This document shows, in pieces, positions 22,250-36,670 of a DNA stretch of 64,000 nucleotides (its first letter is position 1; every line of letters begins with the position of its first letter). The DNA lies in assembly GCF_964355755.1 (NCBI RefSeq), contig NC_092677.1, positions 16,958,101 through 17,022,100 on the forward strand, in the 5' to 3' direction. Source of the DNA: Antedon mediterranea (lineage: Eukaryota; Echinodermata; Crinoidea; Comatulida; Antedonidae). Below the pieces are notes generated by a model, which saw only the letters and a program-made list of their open reading frames with translations, searched no databases and was not told the origin of the DNA. The position numbers were made by a program, and so were the translations under genes.

Positions 22250-25200
22250 CTATTTTATCCATGTTATAAAGTTCCTCGTAATGTGATATACAACATAACA
22301 ACAAATCGTAAAAATTATTGACTGATTTGGGAAGGATGCCCGTCCAGTCGGACCAGCATATTTGTTAAACACTGTTACAAAACTTCCGCCATTACAATGG
22401 GCTGTGCTGTCTCCGAGGCATGCTGCGTATTTCATGACGTGCATTATGTAATTCTGTTCGTGGACGCCGTGCAGTAGATGTGCCATTGGTCCGTCGGCGT
22501 AGATTGACACGTCTTCGCCTCCATGACTCTCTGATATACGTGGAACTAAAGCTTGCTGAATGTATACAATTGATTCTATCATAGAAAACAAACACAATTG
22601 AAAGTCGGGTGTGTATTTACAGCGTGATTCTAACATTTATAACAAAAAAGACAGCAGGGACCGAGGGCATAATTTAGATTCTACATTAAGTCATTTCAGA
22701 CGACACAGCCAATTTCGCGTCAATCTGCCGCACCAGAAAGAATCGAAGACCCGCGACGACGACGACCGTACACTTTTTAAATGCACATGTCTGTAATAAC
22801 AGAAGAATCCAACATTGTAACCTCGACATATAGACGAAATTGGGTACGACGACTTTGACAAACCAAACTTACTGCGCATGCGTATATAACTAGGTCGTCA
22901 CCGCTCCATGATTCTAATTAGGATGTTACACAAGCGTAACGCTATGTAATGTGACCAATCACAATACGATAGACCATCATTCATGGCGTCGTGATTGGTT
23001 AAATTACTTGTGTTGCGTTGAGTAAGTAAAGCTTTAGGAATAATGGACGGTTTCAGCAGTAGGCCTACTAAGCACATAAACATGATGATGCTGTCGAGTT
23101 ATAACTTTGAAGGACTAACATCAGCCACCATTCTTCAATAAGCGTATTAAATATTACCTGTTATATTTCCTGGATCAATGCGTCGCCCAAATGCTTTGAA
23201 CCCGGCCCACGTTTCAATACCTCCTGGCCCATTAGCGTATGAAAGCGTCGTGTAAGGTACACCATCAAGACCCACAGATGTGTCATCGATTCCTGGAATT
23301 GAAAGGCAACATTAATTATCATAAAAAGTGCATTGGTTAACATTACAATGTTCTTGTCTTTCGACTTTCAGTGTGTGATTTCAGAAGTCGACGAGGACAT
23401 TTGACAACTACAATAAATATCGTAGTACTTTCCATATCGAAGCATATTCAAAATATTGACGTTTCCATCCTGTTAAACGTCATTTTAATGTTGACAACAT
23501 TTATGCCAGTATTTATTTCTGTTTATTTATTTATCACTGTCACTCACTCTTATCTGAACAATGGCTCCACCATTGATAATTTGGACACTGTCCTTGTAAA
23601 TATCTGTCATAAAATGTATCTTAAATGTTCAAGAAGTAAAAGTTTGAGTTTGTAACCTAGAATTGGATTTCCACGACTTGGGTATCCCCCAAACGTCATT
23701 GTATGGCTATGATCCGCAGTCACAATCATGAGAGTGTCGTTTATATTGGTTAAAGAAGTAGCTTTTGTAACAGCATCAGCCATGGCGATGGTGTCATGAA
23801 GAGCAAGCGACGCAATCCCATTATGATGTGCATGATCAACCCGAGCACCTTCGACCAATAGGAAGAATCCTTTTTTGTTTTTTCGAAGAATTCTTATAGC
23901 CTTTTCAGTCATCTCTGATATGGAAGGTTCACCGGCAATATCGTTATATCGTAAAGACTCGTACTGCATGCTGCTATATTGGAACAGGCCTAAAGTAAGA
24001 AAATCAATTGAGTTTTCAAAGTTTTGAAGAGTGGCTAATCGAATCATTTCTTTCTTCTGGATTAGTTTATTCCATCTTTACACACCAGACTATAACTTAT
24101 GTCTTCATAAAAATAAGTTTAAAATGATGTGATGAATTAATATTATTTTGTTTTACTTACAATATTTATCAAGACTTTATTACACCAACCAGATCCAAAA
24201 CGCGACGTGATGCGACAGTAAGAGCGGTTAACTAGAATTGGCAATGTGCAAGAGAGCTGCAAACAGATCTATGGCCTATAATGTCTATATAAGACTGATT
24301 CTCTTTAGATAACAAACTATCTCCCACGGACTATGCAACGTACAATCGTCGCCTGCAATAACTGATTTCACTCTCAAAAAGCGAAACCGTACGCGTAAAC
24401 TTAGCCTAGGTCGTCTTAGGCTAATGTTTGTAGTCAAACAATAGTCTTTCGGTTCTGACAAACAATAAAACGTGACATGAGGTAAAACTTCTGTCCGGAA
24501 TATGAATGGCTGCTACGCAACAAATATGTTGGCCTACAAACCTAAAAGATGATCGGTCTCTTCTGGATTAATTTGGTCAAATTCAGCTTGATTCCAAACG
24601 TAGTGCGTCGTTGAGTTTGGTGGTTTTGAGTCTATCCATTCCTTTATTAAGTTACGTCCATCTTTTCGTTCTCCAAACCGAACATGTTCCGGATCACGCG
24701 TATTAATTCCTAGGAATTTACTTCTACCACCGGCAAGAGCTACCTACATTATAAAAGATATAAATATTGTATGGTGTTAATATCAGATTTGACGAATAGA
24801 AACCGATAAGGACGTCAGGGCTTTGAAAGTTACCAGTTACGACGTGCGGCGGTAAGAAAGTACCAATGCAGTTAGTGATGAAATAGAGTATGATGAAAAC
24901 TTGATATCACGTATGATGGGACTGGTGCTGGATACAGTGGTAATTCGGCTACTGATAATGTACTACCTTCACATACGGTATCATATATAGCGACAATAAA
25001 CAGTATGCATGTCTGCCGACAGATAAGATAAAGATAAAATGCTTTTATTGCAACAATTGAATTTGTTGAATTATACAGCAATCTTTCTTTCATATAGGTT
25101 TCTGTTATTATATTGACTTTTGTTCTAAGGCGTTATTAAGTCTTTTCTGACAGCCCCGCACATTATTGTTGTTAGGTAATCACCATATGAGAATGGGTGG

Positions 25201-27416
25201 ATAATGACAACGTAAGTTATGCTTATCCTCATTATTTGTTTGACAAGAAATAATGACGTTGCTGCTACTGGTTTGATAGTTAAAAGCACTGAAGATGGAT
25301 AATGATCTTTTGAAATGATGATTATGACAATGGTGATTATGAAGGTGATTTCAGTTTGGGGATGTGTACGGAACTATTAATCTGCCTAAAAAAAAGTATA
25401 TATTACATCGATGTCAACATTTTCTACAAACTGTCTAGCAATATCTCTGCATCCCAGTTTAGCTTCCTCTTCTGGTATATCAGCATCACATTCCCAATTC
25501 CTCTCAGGCACATGCGCATAAACACCCGCCGGGGTGGCATGTGTTAATCGGGTGGTAGTTACAATACCAACAGATTTTCCTAAAAGAATAAGTTGAAAGA
25601 CTGTTGAGTTACTGCTTTTTAAATTGTTAAACACAAACTATTCTGAGAAAATGCTCTCCTGTGTTTCAGAATGGGATGTTTTATCTTGGCATGTGCTTGG
25701 ACCTTCTTCCATCTGGGTATGTGCTTGGGGTTCATTTGCTTTTAATTTTATGTGACAAGATATGCCAAATAAACCACTTGATTAATAATTACCTCTTCTT
25801 AAATTATTTTAAACTAAACACAAATCAGAGAGGTATGATTAACAAGATATGTTCTAAATTGAAGTGTTATTGTGTAATTATCCTCACTATCTCATGCCAC
25901 CTCACGGTACGTGTTCGGTTTTGCTCAGCCTTACATTTTTGACTATTTTATTTGTTCTATTCAAATTTTAATGAATCGAATCTTTAAATAATTGAGTTAC
26001 CGGCATCTTTAGCTAGATTCAAAATTGAATCGACATCAGTTCCGTTAGATGAAGCACAGTCACTTCGTTTAGCTCTACCATCTTGTCCTACAACACCACG
26101 ATTGGTCTTGGCGCCACAGAGGTAGGCAGTTGCAGTGCCGGCGGAGTCCGGTGTTTGAAAGTTAATGTTGTAAGTCTAAAGAATACAAACATAGACGTTT
26201 GTAGTTTAATACTTATAATTAGTAATCGCTCTCATATTCTTCTGATCCTTTTCCTCAATATGAGGTGTTTCAGAAGAAAGAAATTGCGCTACCCTTTCCA
26301 CTACAAGATTTGCTGAGCTTTTTGATTTTCATGTGAAGTCGTCATATCATAGCTCATTGCCTGAGCTCTGATTGGTTGCGCAAAAAAAAAATTCTTACCT
26401 TTGATAACGCTACATGAGGAAATTCTTCCCACGATAATACATGCTCTTCTCCAAATTTTCCCATTCTTTGTCCTTGTAGAATCCTAGCAGCTGTAACAGT
26501 CGGAATTCCCATGCCATCCCCAATAAATAGTATAATATTCTTCGCAACATTTTGATTTAATCGTTGACCGTTCAGGGCTTTGTTGAGGGTTTGACTGGCC
26601 TGGTTATTCCAATATTCGGCATCTTGTGACAAAATGGAAATGCGTCATGAGAGTTGGGTTTGTGACAGGAGCATTCGTATTCGACTCTGTAGCTGTAACT
26701 AGGTAGAACACGTTTCTGGATTACTTGCAAGAGTCAGTTAAGCTGTACCTAGTAACAGCTGCAGAATCGAATGAGCATTCTATGGCTAACATCTATGGCA
26801 TGGTATGAATGTGACGTAATTCACGATCTCACTCATCCATGGTTTCTGTTACCGTACTAAAATGTATTTAACATAATATTCCTCCTCAGTGCAAAAAAAA
26901 AAATCAATTAACATTTTATAATACAAGTCGAAAAAACATGTTTAAACAACCGTACCCAAATATAATGTACTATTTTTATTAAAGGATGACGCGAGTATAA
27001 TCGTTGAATATTTTTGTATTTCTTTCGAACGTGTTTGTATCTTATAATTTATGTTTTTTTTGTATTTTTTTGCTGAATATTTATGTACATCTGTACACTT
27101 TGAAAATGGTACTGTTGTGACAGGCCTACGTAATGTTGTTAATGTTAATGAAAGTGTTATCACGTAAAGACAAAAAAATAAATCATTTATTCAAGACATA
27201 TGCCATGGGTATGTGTGAATCCTGCAATCGGCGATCTAGTGTATTCCTATTGAATAACACCTATGTTTTAACAGAAACTACTTGGCCTAATAATGTAAGC
27301 CTATTTAAGATTATTAATAAGCGTAGAGATAAGAAATATTTTTTGTAATACTTACACTGTGGCTTGCTTATTGTAACCAGTCCAAATAGAATGAATAGGC
27401 CTAGACAATCTGTCAT
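22250..27416 (-). CDS. ALP: Alkaline phosphatase, complete eight-exon gene
   Basis: Secreted or membrane-bound zinc/magnesium phosphomonoesterase. Exons: 27416-27356, 26622-26399, 26175-26001, 25579-25407, 24743-24542, 23989-23657, 23292-23158, 22575-22250. All have AG/GT borders and matching phases, giving 542 residues against about 525-535 in vertebrate enzymes. Exon 1 encodes a signal peptide ([18 protein letters not shown]). Catalytic residues fall at the same spacing as in placental ALP: Asp56 in FIGDGMG, nucleophile Ser106 in PDSAGTA, His167, Arg180 in PERNW, Glu325 and Asp330/His334 in [10 protein letters not shown], Asp371/His372/His374 in TADHSH, and His452 in SESHGGEDV. The C terminus has a hydrophobic stretch ([14 protein letters not shown]) that could be a GPI signal, but it ends in charged residues. 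The exon-8 acceptor was chosen by phase (GATAG before 22575). It is the least certain border. Confidence 0.93.
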
Positions 27417-28602
27417 TATGCCTATTTTCTTCAATGACATTTTATAACATAAAAGTCAATAATATAATGGCTACAGAGGCCAATTTGATACACATGCGTA
27501 GATTTGTTTTGTGCTTGGTTACTTTGATAAGTTTAGACTTTGAACAGACCCGTTGAAATGATTATCGCAGACAGTATTCTGATTTCTATCGCATTGTAAC
27601 AAATAGTAGCTGCCCTGTTATTTACGCCCACAAACTGTTTGAAATATGTACTTATACTTGTATTATTAATTTATCATTTTGAAAAACCTGTTTGACTTTA
27701 AAATACCAAGAGTATACTCTTGATACATTTCAAATTATTGACATCCAACAAGATAATGTTTGTATTACTTAATGTAACACTTTGAAAAAGCTTGGTTACC
27801 ACATGGACGCAAAGTAATGACGTAGGCACTGCGCAAGTGAGTTGCAAAATCACAACAGTACATTCAGACGCGCAGTTTTATCTGAGTTTTGCTAGGTAAT
27901 TACAAAATATAACAAGAAAATCCTTATTTAAATAAAGTATTAAAATACTTTTAAATGTGCAATAGTAAATTGATATGTTTATGAAGCTGCGTCGCTCTTT
28001 GTAATTATTGTAATACATACATGCAATATATACAGGAAACAAAATACACATTTTATAAGTAACGATTTATTATTAATTTTTGTTTACATACTAAATGAGT
28101 GGCTAAGCGTTTGAGACAGTTGAAACGTAATTACGCACAGTGTAACCATAACAACGCTGAGAGTTCAATGCTCACTCGCCCCCATAGTTCTAGTAGTAGA
28201 TAGACCGTAGTAACTTTAAAGAACCTACTAGTACATCACAGCACAGTATAAATGATTATTAACAAAAAAAACTTACGAATTTTTTATCTAATATTTATAT
28301 ACATCATCAATGATTGACTAATCTCTACTGCATTTCATATACTATAATTTGTCTTGGAAACCCACACACTGCAGCTGTCAGACACACTATCGCAAGTCTT
28401 CAGAAACTGGTCTAGGTGTACTTACGACTTCCTGGACTGGTTGGTTGCAGTATCCAAAATGTAGTAATCGGACCATTTTGAATCAAAAGACCTATTTTAT
28501 CGGATCAATCAAAACACGACATGCATAACTTAATCAAATATTCAGTATCCAATATATGTCGCATCCTATATCCAATCAATCGCAGCTCACTAATTTAGTA
28601 CG
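27417..28602. other. Intergenic spacer: alkaline phosphatase 5' flank and SLC17 copy A 3' flank
   Basis: No coding segment was seen. The right part (28.50-28.60 kb) is homologous to the 3' flank of SLC17 copy B at 39.60-39.68 kb (shared gcatcctatat plus caatcaatc). No TATA box or other promoter element could be assigned with confidence. Confidence 0.5.
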
Positions 28603-31600
28603 CTATTCAGTACATTGCATTGTTCTATAAGACTTCATTTCTTGTTTGGAAACATTTTCGTTGAGAGGAAACTGCTCCTCTGCTTTCGCAAAAATCAAAA
28701 ATATCGTCAGTCCAAATAACATGACTCCACTAACTATCTTAAACATCAAAGACCATTGTTCAAATGTGTTCTGAAAAATAATATATTAGCCATGGTAGTT
28801 TGTATAATGCAGTTGATGAATATATGCCTATATTATATAATATTTATAAAGTGTTAATATAAGAATCAGCATAGGGCATTCAGAGGCTGGTTATAATCGT
28901 GTGATAAAGCGTGTGCGGAAGCTATTTAAATTAAACTAGAAATAAACACGAAATGTAATCTGAAGAGGAAAAATCATCATCACCATCATCATCATTAAAT
29001 ATTTCGTCTTTAAAATATTGGTTGGAAAGAATCGATGAAATATAGACAAGGGATGGGAAAAGAATGCTTGAGCATGCCTGTCAAAATGAGTATAGAAAAA
29101 GAGAAAGTCTGAGGAGAGTGAAGACAAAATAACATAGTGTGAGTAACATAGTGTTGCCAAAATCACTTGCTACAGAAGACTAGTCTCTCATACTGTATTA
29201 TTGCTGTCTTTTATACGATATTAGTCAACTTACTGTGTCTTTTGTTAATTCACCAATAATTGTTGGACCAACAATTCCTGAAAAACTTGCTAAAGTTGTC
29301 ATAATTCCTATGACCACCCCGGAATAATGCTTTGTTATGTCCAATACGTTTGAAGTGAGACTAGCTGTACATCCAAATATACCAAATGCCAGCATTATCA
29401 AGACCAGACATGATATGGCACTCTGTTTGAAAAACTCCATGAAAATAAGTAAAAAGGAAGGTAACCCAATACCTAAACAAGAATATCATAATGACATCAT
29501 AATTATATGATCTTGTGTGATTATCTTTCTTTACTTTTTATTTATAATATTTTAAAACACCTTCCTGTTTTATTAAGCCTATTATATTCGCTTTTGTCTA
29601 TTTGAATCAGTGAGAAACTCGCCAACTGTTTAAATGATTGTGCTTATAAACTAAATAATAATTTAAGACGATGGAGTGGAGTGAAAAGAGTAATGTGTTA
29701 CCATTCTGACAGTTGATGTACACGTTAACCAGCAAGCTATAGCTTTACTACTCTACTATTATTGTATTTATTTTTATAAAGTCTATAAAATCTTACCCAA
29801 ACATGTAAACAGCTTTCTTGTTTGCAAAATAGTAAAGTATTCACGACGAATAAATACGTCTGAACATGCGCCAGAAAGTAGGACTATGAAGCAACTCAGA
29901 ATACCTAAACTTGACGAAATCCACCCGATCTGAAGAACAAGAAGTTTTAATATTCAAATTCGTTATTGCAATAAAGTAAACATTGTTGAATTTACATAAT
30001 AATAAGTGATATACTGTATATTAACACCATATCTTAATGTAAGGAGCAAAAGTGACAACTATTATTGGTACTGCGAGTTTTTTAATTCTTTTTCAAATTC
30101 TTAACTTACCACTTGTAAATCAAATCCTAAGATGTCTACGATGAACGTCGGTGCTTCAGTAATAATAAAATATAGCCCAAAATTTTCGAAAACGAAAGCA
30201 ATTACTACCGCCCAAACTGCCGATGATTGAACTAAACTCAGCCATGGAATCGATATGTTCTTTAAAAAAACACAATATACTTGCATTATTTTAGTTCAAT
30301 AATTGACTACAAATGTAGATATCTGTAAGTACTATATCAGAAGTAGCAGTGGCAGTGGCAACAGTAGCAGTGGTAACAGCAGTAGCAGCGGTAGTTGTAG
30401 TAGCAGCAGTGGCAGCAGTTTAACAGTAGCTTCGTTGGCGGTCACAGTGGTAGTCGCAGTTGTAGTGGTATTGATAGCGGTAGTGGTAGCGATAGCAGTA
30501 GCAGTAGCAGCAGAGTAGAAGCAGTAACAATCGCAGTGGTGGTGGTGGTAGCAGCATTAGCGGTAGAAGCAGTGGTGGCAGCAGTTGCAGTGACAGGAGC
30601 AATAGCAGTGGCAGTGGCAGAAGCAGTATCAGCAAACATTTTTATTATATATCCTACCTTATTTTTATTGTTATCGTTAGTGTCAAAACTCTTCAAATAT
30701 TCGACCTCTTCACTCGATATAAATGGATCTTGATCACGAGTTTCGTAAATTAAGACAACCCACAGTGTTGCAGTAAAAATGGCAAAGACACCTGGTATGA
30801 AATAAATTATTTTTAAAACAAGATATTCTATCTATTTAACCATCCATCCATGTATTATGTATGTATATAAGTCAGTTTTATGATCGCGATCAGTTACATT
30901 ATTATTATTCTAAAATCATGTGTAGCGAATTGCGCTCTATTAAATGTTTCAGAGTTTTGACGAAAGAGACAAATATACTATATTCATATTCGGGTGGTCA
31001 TACGATGACGTCATACTTAATAACCTCAGTATCTATAACGACATTTTTTATTTGAACACATACGTATAGATAAATATTTAGGCCTATTTAGAAAAGATGA
31101 TAAGAAGATGAGGCCCAAGACCTCACTATATATTAGGTCTAACATGTAGAAGATAGGATAAGATGATGAGTCCCAATACCTCAGTATCTATTAGGCCTAA
31201 CCTTTAGAGGAGATGATAAGAAAACGAGATCCAAGACCTCAGTATCTATTAGGCCTAACCTTTAGACAAGATGATAAATAGACGACATCCAAGACCTCAG
31301 TATCTGTTAGGCCTAACCTTTAGAGGAGACGATAAGAAGACGAGATCCAAGACCTCAGTATATATTAGGTCTAACCTTTAGAAGATATGGTAAGATGACG
31401 AGATCCAATACCTCAGTATCTATTAGGCCTAATCTTTAGAAAAGATAACAAGACGAGATTCAAGACCTTAGATCTAAGATATCATCATCTTTTATCTCTT
31501 AAAAGTGATTATCATAATGAGAAGATTCTGGATCTCATTATGAATGATTATGATTATCATAGATATTGGTGTGTAAGACGTTGTGATATCTATGCATCTT

Positions 31601-34600
31601 GCTGGTCGCTAAGCTTCAGTATTAAAATAAAAATATAATTTGTATACGATTTAGACCTACTGTATGTATAAAATGATATCGGCCATCCACCTAACTTGTA
31701 AGCTGAACAAATCAAAGCAGAAAGAGGGTTACAGATGACTTGAGCAAATGTAAAACCTGTAAAACAATCAAACATCGATTAATTAATACTGTATAATGGA
31801 AAAGACATGATTGTTTTGTAAGTGAACCCCAATTGTCTAAACCAGTAGAGCTGGTCTGAGGACTATGACTTATGATATCTTATATATCTAGATCTAGATA
31901 TCTTAAGTTCCTTTCTAGACGCAACGTGTCAGGATATCACTCTAGGCGACGTATGAGCAGCCAACAGAGGCAAGGGTGAAACAATAAAATGAAATTCTGT
32001 TATGTTATTTAAAAATGTAATTTTTTGGTTGACGTGCCGTCACTCACAACAATGGCATCCAAATACGATGCTATGAATTACGTAATTGTTTGCCGCTTAC
32101 TCCATACACATTGCTGGCCTAGAACTAACGACACGATATCAACAACTGGAGCGCACAACTGGCAAAACACGCCGCGGAATATTTTCAAACGTTTCTAATT
32201 CCGTACAAATCACTACTTCCAATTAAAACCTAAATTCTCTAACTCATACTATTGCATCTTGCATAGCACTCAATCTCCTTTCCCTAATACTATAATTATT
32301 AAAATATTATATTAGTAAAATAATAACAGTCTAGCACTCTAGCTCTAGCACATAGTGTTTTTTATGTCCAAGCTCTACCTTTTTGTTGAGTTTCGATTTA
32401 ATTATGTGGTTATTTACTTGATATAAGTCTCACTATACGATACAGAAACAATCCCCTTACACACATTTATCGGAAGATATGTCAATCCCATACACACTAT
32501 TTATGTATCATTTATCAATTAGTTAACGCTGAAACGTCTACCTAAATATGTTTTCATTCAACAACAAATAGAGACAGCATTGTCTGGCATTATTGCCAAC
32601 ATTGCTGACTCTCATTCCTACTATTAAATCTATCACAGATCTCAGTTTACCGAACCTGATTAATAAACCCCATAAGATTTATCCAAGAGCACCATCACAT
32701 TATAAACTCATTATATAGCCTAACTTTCAACATACACATACGTATAAAATAATCACAATTTTTAAAATAATTCGGTCATGGTGTACCTGGACCACCAACC
32801 AAATTATCCTTATCAATATTATTATTGTGTTATTGTTATTGTTTCTGTTATTGTTTCTGTTATTATTATTAATCATTTACCGAAAAGGGCAATGGATACA
32901 AGGATACTTCGTTCATGTGGAACAGTCCATTTTCCCAGTATAGCCACTATTGCTCCATTGTTTAATCCCTGAAATGAAAAGGCATGGCTGCGATTCAATA
33001 AATAAGAACATCCTTTGTTCTTTTCTATAGATGCATTTATTGTGTAATCTCCAAAGTGCATACCCACTTTTAATTATAAAAAAACATAAATAAATACAAC
33101 TGTGAAATAAAAAATATAAAGAGTAATATCTTTATTCTGTTTTAAAGATGCATTGTCCCTTGAAAAAAAGTTTTTATTTGTTAATGTCATATAATAGAAT
33201 AACAATTGAAGCGAAAAAAATATATATATATACCTGAATAAATGAATTAATGAATTAATGAATTAATTTAAAGCAAAAAATAGTCAAATTGTGGTGGGTA
33301 GTGGGTTGTTGATTGAATTTTTTTTTAAATAAATAATTACAACTGTGAACTACAGAATATAAAGAGTAAAATATTTATTCTGTATTAAAGATATATAATT
33401 GTCCCCTGAAAAATATTTTAAAATCTTTCTTGCCATGTTAATGTCATATAATAGACAAAAATGGAATCGAAAAAAAAATATTTACCTGAAAAAATTAATT
33501 AATTTAAAGCAAAAAATAGTCAAATTGGCTGCCAGCCAATGGGTTGTTGATTGAATTTGATCATTTATTTTGTCATTTTATATGAGAAAATTTTATTTTT
33601 ACGGAAGGGATTAACTTTATTAAACAAAATAAGTTATTCAAAGTCTGATTTAATATTAATCATTTTTCATGTTTTTAGGGGACAATACATCTTCAACGAT
33701 TTAATATGGAAAAAACTGATAAACTACATGATTGCTATACCTTAACATTATTCATACTGACCTGTACCATACCGTCTAGTACACGTAGAACTATAAGAAG
33801 ATCACTGCTAACACTCGCTGACCAAGGTATTGATGCTGTCAGAATACTCGACAAAATAAGTGCACAAAAAATGATTGGTTTCCCGCCAACTCTGCAAGCC
33901 AACCAACCTCCTGGGAATGCTGTTACAGTGTAGCCATAATAAAAACCACTAAGTATCATTTGACGTGTTTCTTCATCCCAAGCGTACGTTGGTATCTAGT
34001 GACAAATAAAAAGTGACAGAGGGCGTGCTATTTATCAGGTAACTTAAACTCGCTTTGTTTCCAATTTTTTACATTTTAAAGTGACCTTTAGGCCTAAAGA
34101 TAATGTTTTGTTTACAGTCGCTAGTCTACTGCATGTTTCCACCTTCTTAGTATTTTATGTGTGTAAAATATGAACCTACTGAAAATAACAATGATAAACA
34201 AAACCGATTAGATAATCAAATTTTTAATCCTAATTCATTATATGATGAATGAACATCAACAAAACCTCAACTCTTCATTTCTTCCAGCCACTCAAATTGT
34301 GAATACTATGTCCCTTGGAGCACAAAAAAAATGAAGGTCAAAATATTTTTAATTTGAATTGGCCATATCAGAGTAATATTAAAGTTATTCACTTTAAGTC
34401 GAAACTTCGAGCCCAAAACATCAACCTTACGTAATTAACAGGTAAATTAGTTTGATTACTTTTCGTCTGGAAAATCATCACGAGCGAAAGTAAACAAAGA
34501 TTTTAAACCACGAGTATGCATTATGCATGATGCTAATTAGGATTGTTTACAACTCACGGTTGAGGAGGTGTTTTCACACAGATCGCGATGAAGTTTTATG

Positions 34601-36634
34601 ATTATGCATACAGAGTAGCCAAACAAGCGCGTTGAAAACTTTTACTGGAAGTCAAAGTTATTTTTTGAACAAAAAAACGTCTGTATTTCAGTTAAATAAT
34701 TTTTTTTCGACTAATTTTTTTTGAAAATTAATATCTATTATGATACCTCAAAATGACCCACTTTTTTTTAAAGATTTTTGTAAAAAATGTTTTGGAATTA
34801 GTCAAAGGGACAATACATCTTTAACAAATCGCCTGTCGAACTAAAATTGACAATAATAAACAAATATTTTCTTCTCTTCATATCAATGCATAACGTAAAT
34901 GCCATTCCATAATTATTAAAATCCCTTAACCATAACTAATGTATTGTGTACTAATGGTATTACAGAAACTTGGTTAAAGGATAATAATCCCCCTGCACAA
35001 ATTGAACATTATTCCTTTATTCATAAAAACAGACCTGGGAGGGCTGGTGGAGGTGTTGGCTTCTATATTCGAAATGGTATTAAAGAAAGGTTCGATGATC
35101 TACTATCTGATAGTTCCGTATATGAATCACTTTTTATTGAAATCGAAAGAAAATCTGGGGAAAATATTATTGTTTCATCTACAAGGCCCCCTCTCTAGTG
35201 TAATATAGTGTTGGGTTGTTGGAGGTACTAATGAAAGACTCTAACTCGCTTGGGTGTCGTAACACTATATTATTTATTCAGTATAATACTTCAGTACAAT
35301 ATACAACTATAAGTATAGATAAGGAACGGACAATCAATGATGCTGTCGGTGAGGTGTGAAGTGTGTAGGTCTGCTGTGAGGTGTGTGCTCCGTGAGGTGG
35401 CTGTAAGGTGTGTGTTCCGTGGGGTGGCTGTAAGGTGTGTGTTCCGTGGCGTGGTTGTAAGATGTGTCTGGGCCCTTCTGAAACTTGGGAGTATATTGGC
35501 TCAGTTCATTTGCATAATGTCATTACATCATCTGTGAGGGTAACGATTGGTCCTAAGTTGATCCAGGGGTGTTTAAGTGGGAGTGATTAACGGTGTCATA
35601 AGGTATTTCTGTGATGGATGACACTGTCAAATCTGTACTTAAATAGTGTCAATCACTCGATGGGAAAGTCACAAAATTAAACTAAGTGTTTTCTTTAGGG
35701 ATTCTATTATAAACTAAATGGTCATTAAAACATCTGGACAAACTCTCCTTCGGACTTTCTGGGTCAAGTTTGTGAACCTATCTGAATTCCGATACAAAGG
35801 TCAATTTCTTAAATATAAAAGTATATCTTTATATCACATCCCTCTGTTTCCCTTTTTTTTTTTTCTAATCTATTTAACATATAAAAATGGTTATAATAGT
35901 GGCATGCAAAATTAAAGTTAAGTGTTTTCTTTAGGGATTCTATTATAAACTAAATGGTCATTAAAACATCTGGACAAACTCTCCTTCGGACTTTCTGGGT
36001 CAAGTTTGTGAACCTATCTGAATTCCGATACAAAGGTCAATTTCTTAAATATAAAAGTATATCTTTATATCACACTAGATCCAAATACTTTTATATTATT
36101 TACCTTATTGAAGGTTTTGACGCCTTACTAAATAATTAGTCTATATACATATTTATTTATTAGGGGATTTTAACATTTTAAAACATCAGTCAAATAATCA
36201 GTCAAGACACTTTGTCAACTTACTATTTAGTAATTGCTTTCTTCCTTTAGGCCTTTCACAAACTCACCCGTATTACACCTCCTCAACGTTAATTGATAAC
36301 ATAATTACTAACAATATCGAATTTCTTAATATTAATGGACTGATCTATAGCGATATTAGTCACCACCTACCTATTTTAAATATTACATCACTTTCTACCA
36401 ATTCAAACGACCAATGCCCAAATTCCCCAAAAGCATATCTCATATAATAAATCACACCACCATAAATAACTTTTAAGAAGAACTTAGAAGAAGAACTGAT
36501 ACTTATGCAACTATGATCCTATCCTTGCATTTTCCTCCTTTGAAACCAAATTTGAAGATTGGGTTAATAAACATAAAAAGACTTGGATGACCATTCATAA
36601 CTTCCGTCAAACATAATCCATGGAAGTATACAAA

Positions 36635-36670
<36 letters not shown>

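Noticed and set aside
30303-30733. Ala/Val/Ser/Leu-rich open frames on both strands
   Set aside because: They are translations of the GCA-type cryptic repeat in an SLC17 intron.
35337-35590. Cys/Val-rich plus-strand frames
   Set aside because: By-products of the 27-bp minisatellite.
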